A DNA stretch of 64,000 nt from Dichetophora obliterata (Eukaryota > Arthropoda > Insecta > Diptera > Sciomyzidae): positions 133,950,671-134,014,670 of the forward strand of contig OY986438.1 of assembly GCA_963920525.1 (NCBI GenBank). Reading direction: 5' to 3'. Shown here in pieces: positions 11,778-22,873 of the stretch. Below the pieces are notes generated by a model. It had not been told where the DNA came from. It did no database searches and worked only from the letters and a program-made list of their open reading frames with translations. Numbering within the stretch: position 1 is the stretch's first letter; each line of letters starts with the position of its first letter. The position numbers and the translations under genes are program-made.

Positions 11778-12048
11778 AGTATATGTTTTAGCTATGAAAA
11801 AGTACCCGGTTGCATATATTTGCTAATTTTTTGCAGCACAGCACTAAGTGTAAAATTATTTACATTCATAATCGTTGATTATTTCCGCAACCATTAATAC
11901 ACATCATTATAGCATAATTAATTTTCTTAAACTGCAAATATTCACTTTTTATTAACAAGACAAGCGCCTGTTTATTATAAAGTTTTAGCGCAACTAAAAT
12001 AATATATTCGAGTAAACAGCTGCTTGTCATTTGACTCAATTTCGCAAC

Positions 12049-12148
12049 TTTTCTTCTCGATTTGTGTTCTTTTTCATCACGGTCCGAGTTTTTAATCACT
12101 AGTTTTCTTCTCGATTTGTGTTCTTTTTCATCACGGTCCGAGTTTTTA
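12049..12148. repeat. 46-bp direct tandem duplication
   Basis: The block 12049-12094, starting ttttcttctcgatttgtgtt and ending cggtccgagttttta, is repeated without change at 12103-12148 with eight bases between. The identity implies a recent local duplication. Confidence 0.9.
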
Positions 12149-12576
12149 CCGATTTAAATGTACAGAAACTATGACAGAAACATTAGTTGTCACGAAATCG
12201 ATAATTAGGGATCGATAACTGCTGACGTCATACAAATTGATAACTTGCCGATTTTGTTACAGGAACGAGCTACTGGACGGGTTCTCAGCGGATTTTGCCG
12301 AGAGAGGCCCGCCACCCGACATCCGCTTTGGTTCTGTTCGGGCTCTTATTCGTTGGCTTTTGACGCGTTTGTGTTGCGAGAGTTTCAATAAACTCCATAT
12401 TGCTCTGTATTTTTCTCTTTCTCTTCGAACTCAGCGCAACAAAAAAAAAACTGATGATCCTAGAGCAAGGCAAAAAGTGAGATACAAAAAATTTACAAAA
12501 GTAAAATACAAAATAAAACAAAAGAAAAAAATCAATTTTTTTATTTCTTTGATATGTATTGTCCTAACAAATTAAA

Positions 12577-13655
12577 CAGAGGCGTCCCGTGGCATTTGGT
12601 CTGAACAGGCAAACTATTATTTTGGCGCCCCTATTAATTTGCACACTATTATTCATATTGTTCAATATACTTATTATTAGGGCTAGGAATCTCATGCACT
12701 AAAAAATCGAAAATATGCGCAAATAAAATGCACTTAAAACTCTATGCTAAAAAAAGGTAAAATATGCAATTAAAAATATTTTTATAATATATTATTATCG
12801 GTTCAAAAATAGATATTACATGTTATTTAACAAAAAACTTAAAAACAATTAATTTTAAAATACATATAAAATTAATTTATCAAAAACAGCAAAAATATGA
12901 AGTGAGTATAAAAGTAATAAATACAACAAGATAGCTTTTCCCAAAATATGTTGCACTTAGTTTGAATGGTTGCAAATCAAAAAAAGAAATAATATGAAAA
13001 AGCTACTTGCATTTATTGTCAAATAAATATGCAAAAAAAAGCATTTTTGTAACATATGTAAAACCATGCATGTATTGCAAAATACTCAAAAATATGCATT
13101 AACGATTGAATGCCATTTAAAAGGAAATTTCATGATTCGTTAAGATAACTTTACCACTTTCATTTAAAGATGCCCAGTAAAAACATGCATTTCCAAGAGT
13201 TTCTTAGCCCTACTTATTACAAATTTATCAGGGTTTCCGGATTATATAGATAGATTTATTTTTTACAAAAATGTGAAATATTTATTAAAGATGAAATTAA
13301 AGTATTTTTTAAAATTAAAATTAAATTTTACTTTGTGATTTTTCAAGAAATAATAATAAAAATTTATTAGCAACAACATGTAAAACATTTAACAATAATC
13401 TAAAATTTTCTGTTGGATTTTGCACTAGCAAAATCCATTCAAATATTATCTATATCTAAATTTGTGCATGTATTAGATTCAATTGACAAAAGAGACAGCG
13501 ACGATAAACGGTTTTGAGACTTTTTCGATCACAGAAAAGTTTTAATTAGTTTAAGCTTAGAAAAAGTTAAAATAATTTTAAGGGCTATATACAGATTTGG
13601 GTCATTTGGCGCTACAGGCGTGGGCCTGCTTCGCTTGTACCACGGGACGTCCATG
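12577..13655. mobile_element. Possible non-autonomous TIR element (hAT-like ends)
   Basis: The left end cagaggcgtcccgtgg and the reverse complement of the right end catggacgtcccgtgg match at 13 of 16 positions; both begin with CA. Just inside the ends, a tttggcgc-type block also occurs in inverted orientation. CAG ends suggest hAT, but the flanks (aaattaaa and ccaataag) are not a duplication. The interior is A/T-rich with no transposase. The ends could be coincidental. Confidence 0.4.
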
Positions 13656-15545
13656 CCAATAAGGACGATGATGCCATATCGCATCACTTAGTCGAATGTC
13701 GCAAAACCGTAGCACATAAAAATAATGAAAATCAAAATTTGGTAAAAATTAGCACTTGTGTGAAAAAATTGTCCCGTCTTTAAGGCCTTAAGGAGATTGA
13801 TAAAAAAACGTCCGTGGCGAAGGACAATAGTGGCCTGCTAGTATAGCATACAAGTTCTGCCTATTTACTCGAGCTATTTGTCGGTATCTGCTGTCGTCCA
13901 AATTCGGCAAATATATCTGCAAATATATCTTTCAAAACTTATTATTGGGCCTTTTTAATACTTTCTGCAAGTAATTAAAATCTTCAAACTATTTGAAAAT
14001 CTGTTGTTTAATATTCACCAAAATCGCTACGAAAGAATTCAAAAATGACTAAATGGTTGATGGCAGTTTCATTTATAATTTTAATAAGTTTACACTTTTC
14101 ACTGATTTACATACTCGTAACCTACAGGGTGTGCTCATGCAACGACGTATACAAATTTGCGCAAATGCGAAAATGCGAGTTTATGAGTTTTCATGAGGAC
14201 TATTAATATATTTACCAAATTTAATCAAATCCATGTAGCCGCTACATCAAACAAACAAACACACAGAAAATGAGTTCTTTAATATAGATAAGACTTCTAA
14301 AACAATTTTTCTTCTAGCTTTTCTGAAGCTATAATAATTTTTCTTACCATGGAATAACAATTCCAAAGATTGATTTTGACGATAAACATTTTTCTGCATT
14401 TTTTAATCCTGACCATGACACATTTTGATCACATTTTTTAGAGCTATTTCTTATAAGCTTGTACAACTGGCATTGCTCACAAAAAATAAAATTAGTTGCC
14501 AAATTACCCGGAAATTTATACATGAAATGATACATGAACTTATTAAAATTTTGTTGTTAACTTTGTCTCCAACACTAAGGGAAGTACTTCAGTGCATTCA
14601 GATTTCGTTTAAACCGTGCTTTATTACTGCTATATGTGTTTTTTTTTTCTCAACCAGAGTTGCATGTATTAATTCTGCAATTTTTAGGGTTTAAGATACA
14701 TAATCACTTTTATATTAGAAGGTACATAAAATTACTTAAACAAATTCTTCTGGCTCAAAAGTAGTATTATGCAAAAATCGATACACTCGATATTATTCGG
14801 TCTTATGCGAAGTTTTAAACATAAATTTAAAATAAAAATTTTGTTTTATATGAAAAGTAGGGTATTTGGTAAGGAAAAACAATAGATTACTCCAGTAAAA
14901 TTGCCTTTACATCGATCAAAATGTTTTTCATTCGATTGAGTCGCTTCAAGAACTAATAGCCCCTAGCCCCTATTAGTCCTATTATTAAGCGACTTAGGTT
15001 CACAACACAACAGTAATTTCTGTCTTCAATGTGTAAATTGCTATTACGGTAGACAACAAAGCAAGTGAATACATTCCTCTGTTGTATGTCAACAACGCTG
15101 TGTCTTCAATGCACTTACTATGTTTTATTGTCATGTTATCTGCCAAATTTTGAAGACAGCAAAAATTTCTAATTTGATGTGTAGAAGAAACCAAATGGAT
15201 AATAAGTGAAAGTTTTTTTAAAAAAATGATTTATCTTAATTAACTATTAAAGTATTCACAGAAAATTTATAGTACGTCTCCTTGTAAGCGGAATTGTATA
15301 GAACCCAACAATTGAGTTCAAAATTTTTAGTTTGCTTACTTTTTTATTTGGCAGTGACCAGTTCACAGTTGCATCGAAACGTACTAATAAGAGTAAGTTT
15401 TTATTTTGAAAGGAAAAACTATTTCTATAATGGTACCTTTTTATTATTTTGGAAGTTTAATGGCAGAGAGAAGTGCTATTTTATTAGTTGAGAAATACAT
15501 TTAATGATGAAGGGAAGTACAGTTGTTTATTAGAGAAGAGAAAAT
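13656..15545. other. AT-rich non-coding stretch
   Basis: No gene recognised. The only structure I see is a hairpin at about 14939-14996, where gtcgctt pairs with aagcgac around a second inverted pair, actaatag and ctattagt. Open frames of about 60-90 codons at 14344-14694 and 15000-15491 run on both strands and resemble nothing familiar. Confidence 0.4.
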
Positions 15546-15756
15546 TAGTCCTATCACGAGTAATTTTTCACGCGGAATTGGAAAAAGGAGTTAGTTTTAA
15601 AAAATGATCTCAAGAATTTTTCGGAAATTTAATGCAAATTTATTGATAAACCGTTGATGAACAAGTTTTCTTTAAAAATTTACAAAATATTCTTGAGCTT
15701 TATCTTTAAAATTAAAACTCCTTTTCCGATTCCCCGTGAAGCATTATTCATGATAG
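15546..15756. mobile_element. Palindromic MITE, about 210 bp
   Basis: The left arm (agtcctatcacgagtaat...ttcacgcggaattgg...aaaggagtt) is matched, inverted, by the right arm (aaaactccttttccgattccccgtgaag...tcatgatagtgct). Arms are about 70 bp and roughly 80% alike by eye, separated by an AT-rich spacer. No coding capacity. The superfamily is not determined because no target duplication is clear. Confidence 0.75.
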
Positions 15757-16208
15757 TGCTGAATCTGTATGTTAAATTTGCCATATTTCTTAAATTTTAG
15801 TTATGTTATTGGCACTATAAAATTTATTTTTTAAGACTCACAGCAGGTTTTGTAATATATCTGGTGTCCGACCATTGGCGTCAGAAGCGGGGGGAAAGGA
15901 AGGCAGTTGCCCCCCCCCCACTTTTTTAGCTAGATAAACAATTTAAAAGGAAAACTTCAAAAGTTATTCAAAATATCAGTTTTTTTACAACGATAATATT
16001 TTTGTATTATATATTTTTCTCTTCTTTCTCTCTTCTTCATAAGCATGCTTGCGGATAACCATTTTCTTTCTCTGTGTTTGCAAAAAGATAGAACAAAATG
16101 TAGAGTTTCTACTGCAAACCCACCACTTCAGTTAAAAAGCACCCTTAAGTATGTAGCTTAATGCTTGTTAATTTTGTAACTCTTGTAAGAAAAAATTTGA
16201 CATGTTCT

Positions 16209-16508
16209 TAGGGGCTTTCCATATTGGACGACATGTTGTACGATAAGTTAGATGGAAAACTAATAGGACTCCAACTCGTAAAGCAACATCATTAATTACA
16301 AGCTCTCAAGCAGAACGCATCCGGCTAATAGCTAAGCAACTTTTAGATGCCCTAACAATTGAGCAGTAATTTTACATAATTGTACAATATTGTACAATCG
16401 CCAGAAAAAAACCAAAAATTTCGACTATCGTTTTAGCTTACGCATGGTACTACATGTTGTACAATCTGCCATGTTGGTCCAATGTTTTGGAGTATGCGAA
16501 AGCCCCTA
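16209..16508. mobile_element. 300-bp MITE inside the hAT (TA-flanked, GGGGCTTTC ends)
   Basis: The left end taggggctttcc and right end gaaagccccta are inverted and each is bounded by TA, suggesting Tc1/mariner-type insertion. Subterminal blocks catgttgtac and tacatgttgtac are also mirrored. The hAT transposase reading frame resumes immediately after it, which supports insertion into the hAT gene. No coding sequence of its own. Confidence 0.8.
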
Positions 16509-17237
16509 CTGTGAATTAGCTGATGAAAATCCACCTCGACGCTTTGAAGAAACATCAAATCCGGTTCCTTCAGTACAGTTGCCATTATATGATCGGCTAC
16601 GAAAAGATTATTTTGAAATTTTAGATCTTCCCTCAAATGAGATAACGGCTAGATTTGATCAAACAGGTTGATATTTTACTTTTTTTTTATTTTTGCAAGT
16701 TTACACCAGCTTCACTCAACCGACTCACTTTGATTTAACATTCGGTGAGTCGGTTGAGTGAAGCTAGTGTAAACTGGCACTTCGTAAATCTTATTGTACA
16801 TTTAAACAGATCTTGACACTTTGGAATCGTTGGAAAATATTGTAATCGAAGCCTTCGAAAACTAGATCTTTATGCAGATGACTTTTTTGCAGATGAAATT
16901 GCTGAAGCAATTGCCTGGCCAAACACCTTGAAATTGTAGTGGCATTGTATCCCAATTTGCGAAAAATTCGGATAGTGTAAAAAAACTATTAAATGAAGTT
17001 GAAAAACTTATTGCTTTGCTTTTGACTGTGCCTGCATCAGCAGCTTCATCTGAGCGTTCTTTTAGTGCACTAAGACGACTTAAAACGTATCTTCGAGCAA
17101 CTATGACACAGAAACGACTCACTCATGCGGCACATATACACATTCACAAAGATAAAACCGAAGAATTGAATTCGATGCAGGTGGTGAAAGAGTTTGTTTC
17201 TCGCAAGGACAGAAAGAAACATTTTGGAATAATTTAA
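16509..17237 (+). pseudogene. hAT transposase remnant with C-terminal dimerisation domain
   Basis: After the MITE the frame resumes with LADENPPRRFEE and PLYDRLRKDYFEILDLPSNE, then stops near 16670. Past the hairpin, DLDTLESLENIVIEAFEN and ADEIAEAIAWPNTLKL continue in shifting frames with stops. The last 73 codons (from 17016) contain LLTVPASAASSERSFSALRR and LKTYLRATMTQKRLTHAA, the hAT C-terminal dimerisation motif (P-x-S-x-x-S-E-R-x-F...L...R). It resembles the ZMYM/THAP-associated animal hAT transposases. In the live family this domain multimerises the transposase. This copy is dead. Confidence 0.9.
16699..16774. mobile_element. Perfect-hairpin micro-element, 76 bp
   Basis: A 30-base arm, gtttacaccagcttcactca continuing to cgactcac at 16728, is mirrored at 16745-16774 with one mismatch around a 16-base loop. 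It lies inside the hAT coding remnant between two readable pieces. It could be a tiny MITE, or an inverted duplication arising from a template switch. Confidence 0.75.
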
Positions 17238-17832
17238 ATTGATATAACTTTTTGTACCTTATTGCATTTAAACCATGTAAAGATATACCTAGTCTTGCTT
17301 TATAAAAGCAACCATTATTTCTTATATTTTCCTTTTCTTATTATTATTATTTCTTATAAATCCTTTAAAGAATGATCTCTAATATTAACATTGAAAGAAC
17401 TTTTAAAAATAATGAAATTTTAATATTTTTTATATATTTTTATAGTTTTTTTATTTTAAACTAAAATAAAAAATTTGTTTTTTCACATTCATGTTTCTTT
17501 GAAGAAATTTTGGTGAACTTTTTTTGCACCACCATTTGTACTGCCCCCCAAGATGAAATTAGCTTCCGACGCGCTTGTGTCCGACTGAATATTCGGCTTC
17601 GGTATAAACCATAATCAGCCGATTTCTTAACCTTCGGCCCAAAATAGCAGAATATTTGCTAAATGTTTTTATTTTGTAAAGCAAATCTTCGTTATGTCAA
17701 TAAATGTCATCATTGGTATTCCTTTAACTTTTTGAATATCCTGTAGTTTTTCTCGACTAAAACGAAAATCGGCTTGACAAAAATTTTGTTAGTATTCGGC
17801 TTCGGCCGAAAGTTCACATTCGATCGGACACT

Positions 17833-19359
17833 AAAAATATCCCATTTTTAAGATTTATTCATATTGCAGATGTTTTTTGGAGTACTTGAAGCAAATTGAA
17901 ACATGGGCGTCCGCATGATTTGATCTAGAGGGGAGGGCAAAGGGATAAAGGAATCTAAAATGAACATAATTAAAATATAACCTGCTATTTACTATGATTT
18001 ACTATGAAACATTATACGCACACAACACCGGATGACACACGTTTTTACAACTAATAAAATCTAAAATATTTTAAAGATTGTGTATAAATCTTTCTCGTAT
18101 CTTGTCCGAAATATTTAAAAATAATATTTAATTTTTTTTTATGTAATACATTTCAGTAATTTTTTGTTAAAGCAAATATTCTTAATAGTTTAATAAATTC
18201 AATAATGTGAGGCATATATCCTTAACTGAAATCGCATTAATTACTTCCCCATTAACTTCCCCAGGTTTTTAACTTTTAAAATAATAATGCAAAAATTTCC
18301 TAATATTAAACAATATCTAGTTTGTTGTAAAACTGAAAAAAAACCAAATTAAATTTTTAAGTCATTTTTTACCTTTGGAAACTGACTGAAATTTTTCAGA
18401 TTTGGATTTCAGATTTGAAGGTCAAAATCCATATCATTTGGAGGTCAAATCATATCAAAATTCATATCATTATCAAAAATTAAAAATTTGAGTTGTCGCT
18501 ATTCTCGAAATGTTTCCCGCATGCTAAGGCAGATCTTTTTCACCGGATCTTACACTGCATTCACAACGGCTATCACAACGGGCCTACACTGGCCTAAGTG
18601 TACGAGTCGTCTATCGGCTCAGCCACCGTTACCTACACTGCATTGACACCAATCTCCTTATTTCTTTTTCTAACATGAATCAGTTCTAGAAACTTACAAG
18701 TTCCTACAATCGAGTACGGAAAGATACCTATTATCTGAATGATTTAAAAAATGAATTTATTTTAATTCAAAACGTATGAATAAATAAATAAAGAGGAAAA
18801 TGTTTATTAGATTTGTTTTGGGTTTCATATATTTTCTTAACATATTTCAGAACCTGCCTGCAAGACTTGATTATGAATCCTGGTTTAATATAAGCACGAG
18901 ACGCGAAAAAAGTCCAGAAAAATGGTTGTTCCAAATCGAGTTTCTTATTTACGATTATTACATAGCTATAATAAATTCTAATGTAAAATCGTTTGCTTAA
19001 TATGATATAAGATTTTTTCAGGAATAAGTCCTTTATCCAAAATTGGCCTACTTTATTAAATTTCCTAATTTTTTTCTTTCGCTTTTGAATTAGAAGCTTT
19101 GCTCTCGCCTATATCGCTGCAACTTTCTTAAATTTAAATGCTGCAGAATTGTGTGTCATTTTATAAAGTTCAGGATGATTTAAAAAAATCCAAATTAAAT
19201 CATATTTATGATAGAAAAACAAGCCGACTTTTGGGAAAACATTAATTTTTTTATAAAATGTATTTACTTTGTCTTCACTTGTTTACAATGACTTTCAAAC
19301 ATAAATTTGCATTTCGTCAATGTTTATATCCGTTATTGAATTAAATACCCCTTGCTATC
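17833..19359. other. AT-rich non-coding stretch
   Basis: No gene recognised. Around 18545-18645 the phrase cttacactgcattcacaacg is followed by a similar cctacactgcattgaca about 95 bases later, hinting at a short duplication in a GC-richer patch. Otherwise AT-rich with no long open frame. Confidence 0.4.
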
Positions 19360-19870
19360 TGTTGCTACGAAGAATGATCTTCGACTAACAAGGGATATCA
19401 TTCCTTAACATTCGTCAATATCTCGTAGGAATAACTTCGTAATTTCTTTCATTACATTCGTAGTATTTACTAAAAAATTCATTCGTAGGTTGACCGTACT
19501 CATTATTCGTAGAAGGTAAGAAGATTAAGTTGAGTTTTTAAAATTTACAACTGAAATCGTTCAGACTGGGTTGTCGAACAAATATCGAATATAAGGAAAT
19601 GTGTAATTGCAAGGTAGCCGTAGCCTACTGGAAGAGTACGTGGCCCATAAGCTAAAGAACCGAAGTTCAAACCCCAGCTGAACAGAAGGTTGTTTTTTCA
19701 TAACTAGGTATTAGGATCATTCGTAAATGTTTTCGTACAATATACATTTGTTTTTGTACGAATACGAATAAAATATTCGAATTGTGTACCAAACTACGTC
19801 TATTCCACGAATACTATTCGTGGCTGAAAATTACGAATAAAATTCGAAGAAAAAATTTAGACACCGCTAC
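19360..19870. repeat. ATTCGTA-rich repeat around a tRNA-like core
   Basis: Many variants of attcgta and its complement tacgaat occur on both sides of a tRNA-like segment: attcgtagtattt, attcgtaggttg and attattcgtag on the left, and tcattcgtaaatg, gtacgaatacgaataaa and ccacgaatactattcgtgg (palindromic) on the right. The layout, motif-rich arms around a tRNA-like centre, parallels the TIR elements at 41.5 and 55.9 kb, but I cannot define matching ends here. Confidence 0.5.
19617..19680 (+). other. tRNA-like sequence (A- and B-box-like)
   Basis: Reads gtagcctactggaagagtac, A-box-like, then after about 25 bases gaagttcaaacccc, close to the pol III B box GGTTCRANTCC. I cannot close an acceptor stem, so it is not a functional tRNA gene. 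It could be a tRNA pseudogene or the head of a SINE. Confidence 0.5.
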
Positions 19871-22839
19871 CAATTTTTTTCGCAAACGCGGCTGAAAAAA
19901 AATGAAAGTTAAATAAATAAATGTATTTAAATACATACAAAATTCACTATTTTTATGACCCTTCTGCAAAAAAAACGTGAGAGCGTTGTCGCAATCACGA
20001 CAAAACGCTTAATATGAACACGGCCTTACAGCAACGGGTACAACATTCTATTTGAATGGTTTAGCTCAGCTTTATTTATAAATTAACCCTAACTATGTAT
20101 TTTTGTATTATCTTCAAAATATATTAAATACATAATAAACATATTTTCATATGAAATAAAACAAGCCGCAGGTTACAAAAAATTCAAAATCAACTTTTTG
20201 ACTGATTATGATACACCATACAAAATGCATGTTTCGCAAAATTTGTAACTTCTACAACTTAAAACGACGTTTTTATTCACAAAGTTCAAAAGCTTTTTGC
20301 TTCTCTTTTAAAATTTTTAAATTAAAAATTACGGCTTTTTTGATATAATATGAAGATATATAAAAAATGTTCACCGCCTAGGGGGGTGCAAGCACCCTTT
20401 TTCTGGCCAAAGGAGGGGAGAGCGGGATTTATTAACACAATTTTAATCTACGTAAAAAATTAAACCTTATTTAAAAATTTTAAAATCCAGTTACTTCATT
20501 AAACTAGATTTGATCCTTTTTTTATCGATTAATGTAATGAATGGGTTTAAATATAGGCTCACCATTTTTTTTTCTCTTGGTAGTACTATTAGTTATTTAG
20601 AAAATACTTTTTAAAGAGTGCGTTTTATTTTTCTCCGAAGCAACCCTGGACCAGTCAAGCAACGAATTTTACATACGTTCTACAATCAAGCGTGACAACA
20701 ACGTATTGCTGTGAACCATAATAGCTCGAAACTGTTGTGTCTTCCTGACTGTTGAGTCTACGCGTAAGAAGACACAGCAGTTTTTTGCTGTGAACCATAA
20801 AAATCCTAAAAGTAAGTCTGCATTCATACATAATAAATGATTATAACATAAAGAGTACTACCATACATAATATAATACTTTCCATTCATAATCCCATTTT
20901 ATTTATTTTGATGTGTTCAAACTTCATATCCAGCTGATCGATTTCTTTCCACATAAGAACATCAAGACTATCTTGAAATGAGGAATCCGTTTTTGGTATC
21001 AGCTTTCCAAATAAAAAAAAAAAATAAAAACTGTGTACATTTATTTCACAGAGACAAAATAATATTCCTCGGATTTCTTTTCCTGTCGTAGAGTAAAAAA
21101 TTCATGTAGAAACTTAACTTAATTAAATTTATCCAACCTCACCTTGATACCATACCATCATACAATAAAAAATCTGATACTATCATATCATACTGTTATA
21201 TCATACCATCTTTGACATCCATCATACAAAACACATCTTTAATTAGTGAATGCATCAAATATCATCGGTGGCTGAAAACTTATTTTTTTCCTTGTCCATC
21301 GCCTGCTGAAAACCTATTTTTTTTTCCTTGGCCATCGTTTGCTGTCATCCACAGCTATTTTTATTTTACACAACTTTCTGCAATTTCCATATCAGACGCA
21401 GCGAGATACAACAATAACAATAACATGAACAAGAACATTTTCCGCATAATATCCGTCTATGCGGCAAGAGTGTGAAAAACACTAGTAAAAAAATTCAAAC
21501 TATTGTTGCTTCTACATTCATGATGAATGATGCTACTGCAAACTATTGTTAATAAAATCCATATCACAAAAATATTTTCAGCAAAATTGTAATATATTTT
21601 AGCAAAAGTTTTCATTGTTGTTGAACTTTTCCATCGCTGCTGATGGGTTGCAGCTGCATGTGTTGCCGGCTTAGAGGTGCTTTTGTGCAGATCTAAAAAT
21701 ATGCATTTTTTAGGAAAATTTAATTTTTTTGTAATTTTAAGAGCGGCTTAAATCAAAACGTATTTCTTTTATTTAACACACTGTTTTAAACAAGCAAAAA
21801 ATGTTGATTTCAAACTAAAAAATAAAGCTGTTAAGTCTCATATACTTTAATATAATAATTTTACTGTAAAATTTTTTTTAAATAAATAGTAACAAAGCTG
21901 ATTTTCAAAAAACTTTTCTATACTGCCTTTATTGATATTTAAGGCACATAACTGTGCAATGTTTTTTGTTCAATATCCTTAAACGTCAGTGTTATGAAAG
22001 TTTCATATTCCTGTTTAGTATATTTCAAATTTTTACACGTACGTTGTAACACTAAAGCAACAACATTGCTTTAGCGCTGAAATTTTCTCACTTATTTATG
22101 AGTTTTTAAATCCTTTTTTTTATCCTGAATACAATCTTAGAGAATGTAGCTGTAACGGCAGGCTGTCAAAACTCTTTTATAGCCGTTGAATAGACTTTGT
22201 GTACGTGAGAGCACAGCTGTCAAGCATATGTACAAACTTATGCAATTGCCTCAAAATGCTCACACGCATACATATTGAAGTCTCCAACCTATCAACTAAT
22301 ACATGCATAGTAAAATGTCGACATTACTTTCAATAAGCTTGTGTTTACTTGTTTTACGTTTACTCTCCTTTTTTTTTTTTTCTTTAATGATTTTGCCGAG
22401 TTTCATTTTTTATGTAAAACAGTTTTCGATGTTGTTGTTGTAATTGTTTTGAATTTTTCCATACCCTACTTTTCACATCATTTATCAATATGTTCAACCA
22501 ACTTGAATGTTGGCAGCATCGTCCTTTTTCCCATTCCTTCAAAAACTGTTGATTGGAAAATATTTATGATGCTTCGACTTTGAAGTTGTTTGGGTGTTAA
22601 TCTCCAACAGCCAGGAGCTGGTCTGTTGAGTACTCTACTTTATTTACAACAACTAACAGCAAAAGGTGTTGCCAACAACAATCACAACAAACTCATAGCT
22701 TGTTCTAACTCAAAAGCTCTACTTTTAACATGATAACGTTTATTGATCAGCTGGTAGGAAAAGGAAGGACTGGTTGGCGCGCGGGTAGGAACTACAAATC
22801 TTTTTCTAACATATAAACGCATGCACATAGCATTTCAAT

Positions 22840-22873
<34 letters not shown>

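Larger units (their letters stand above)
10088..12346. mobile_element. Large inverted-repeat element with perfect 31-bp ends
   Basis: The 31 bases at 10088-10118 (agagcccgaacag...gatgtcgg) are exactly the reverse complement of 12316-12346. Inside them, an 18-base block at 10455-10472 (gtagctcgttcctgtaac) is the exact reverse complement of 12256-12273. Spacing between outer and inner blocks differs (about 340 versus 42 bases), so one arm has gained or lost sequence. A palindromic element sits in the middle. No transposase is visible and the flanks cattgctt and tattcgtt are only a weak target-duplication candidate. Confidence 0.65.
15873..17577 (+). mobile_element. hAT transposon, 1.7 kb, with 8-bp target duplication
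   Basis: Both sides carry tgtccgac (15865-15872 and 17578-17585), the 8-bp duplication expected of hAT. The ends are imperfect inverted repeats: left cattggcgtcagaagc and right, reversed, caagcgcgtcggaagc (12 of 16). G/C-rich runs lie just inside each end. The plus strand codes for remnants of a hAT transposase, interrupted by stops, a 300-bp MITE and a hairpin. It is non-functional. Confidence 0.9.
15864..17832. mobile_element. MITE with GTGTCCGA ends, split by a hAT insertion
   Basis: The right end at 17824-17831 reads tcggacac, the inverse of gtgtccga at 15864-15871. After the hAT insertion the arm resumes as gactgaatattcggcttcgg (17582-17601) and is mirrored by ttcggcttcggccgaaagtt and cattcga near 17795-17823. 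Removing the hAT leaves a MITE of about 265 bp. The hAT entered about nine bases inside its left end. Confidence 0.65.

Noticed and set aside
12237..12575. 112-codon open frame and its antisense partner
   Set aside because: Lies in the arm of the inverted-repeat element and ends in a Lys-rich A tract; both strands are open, so no coding signal.
12577..13655. Firm hAT assignment for this TIR pair
   Set aside because: No 8-bp target duplication and no transposase; listed only as a possible element.
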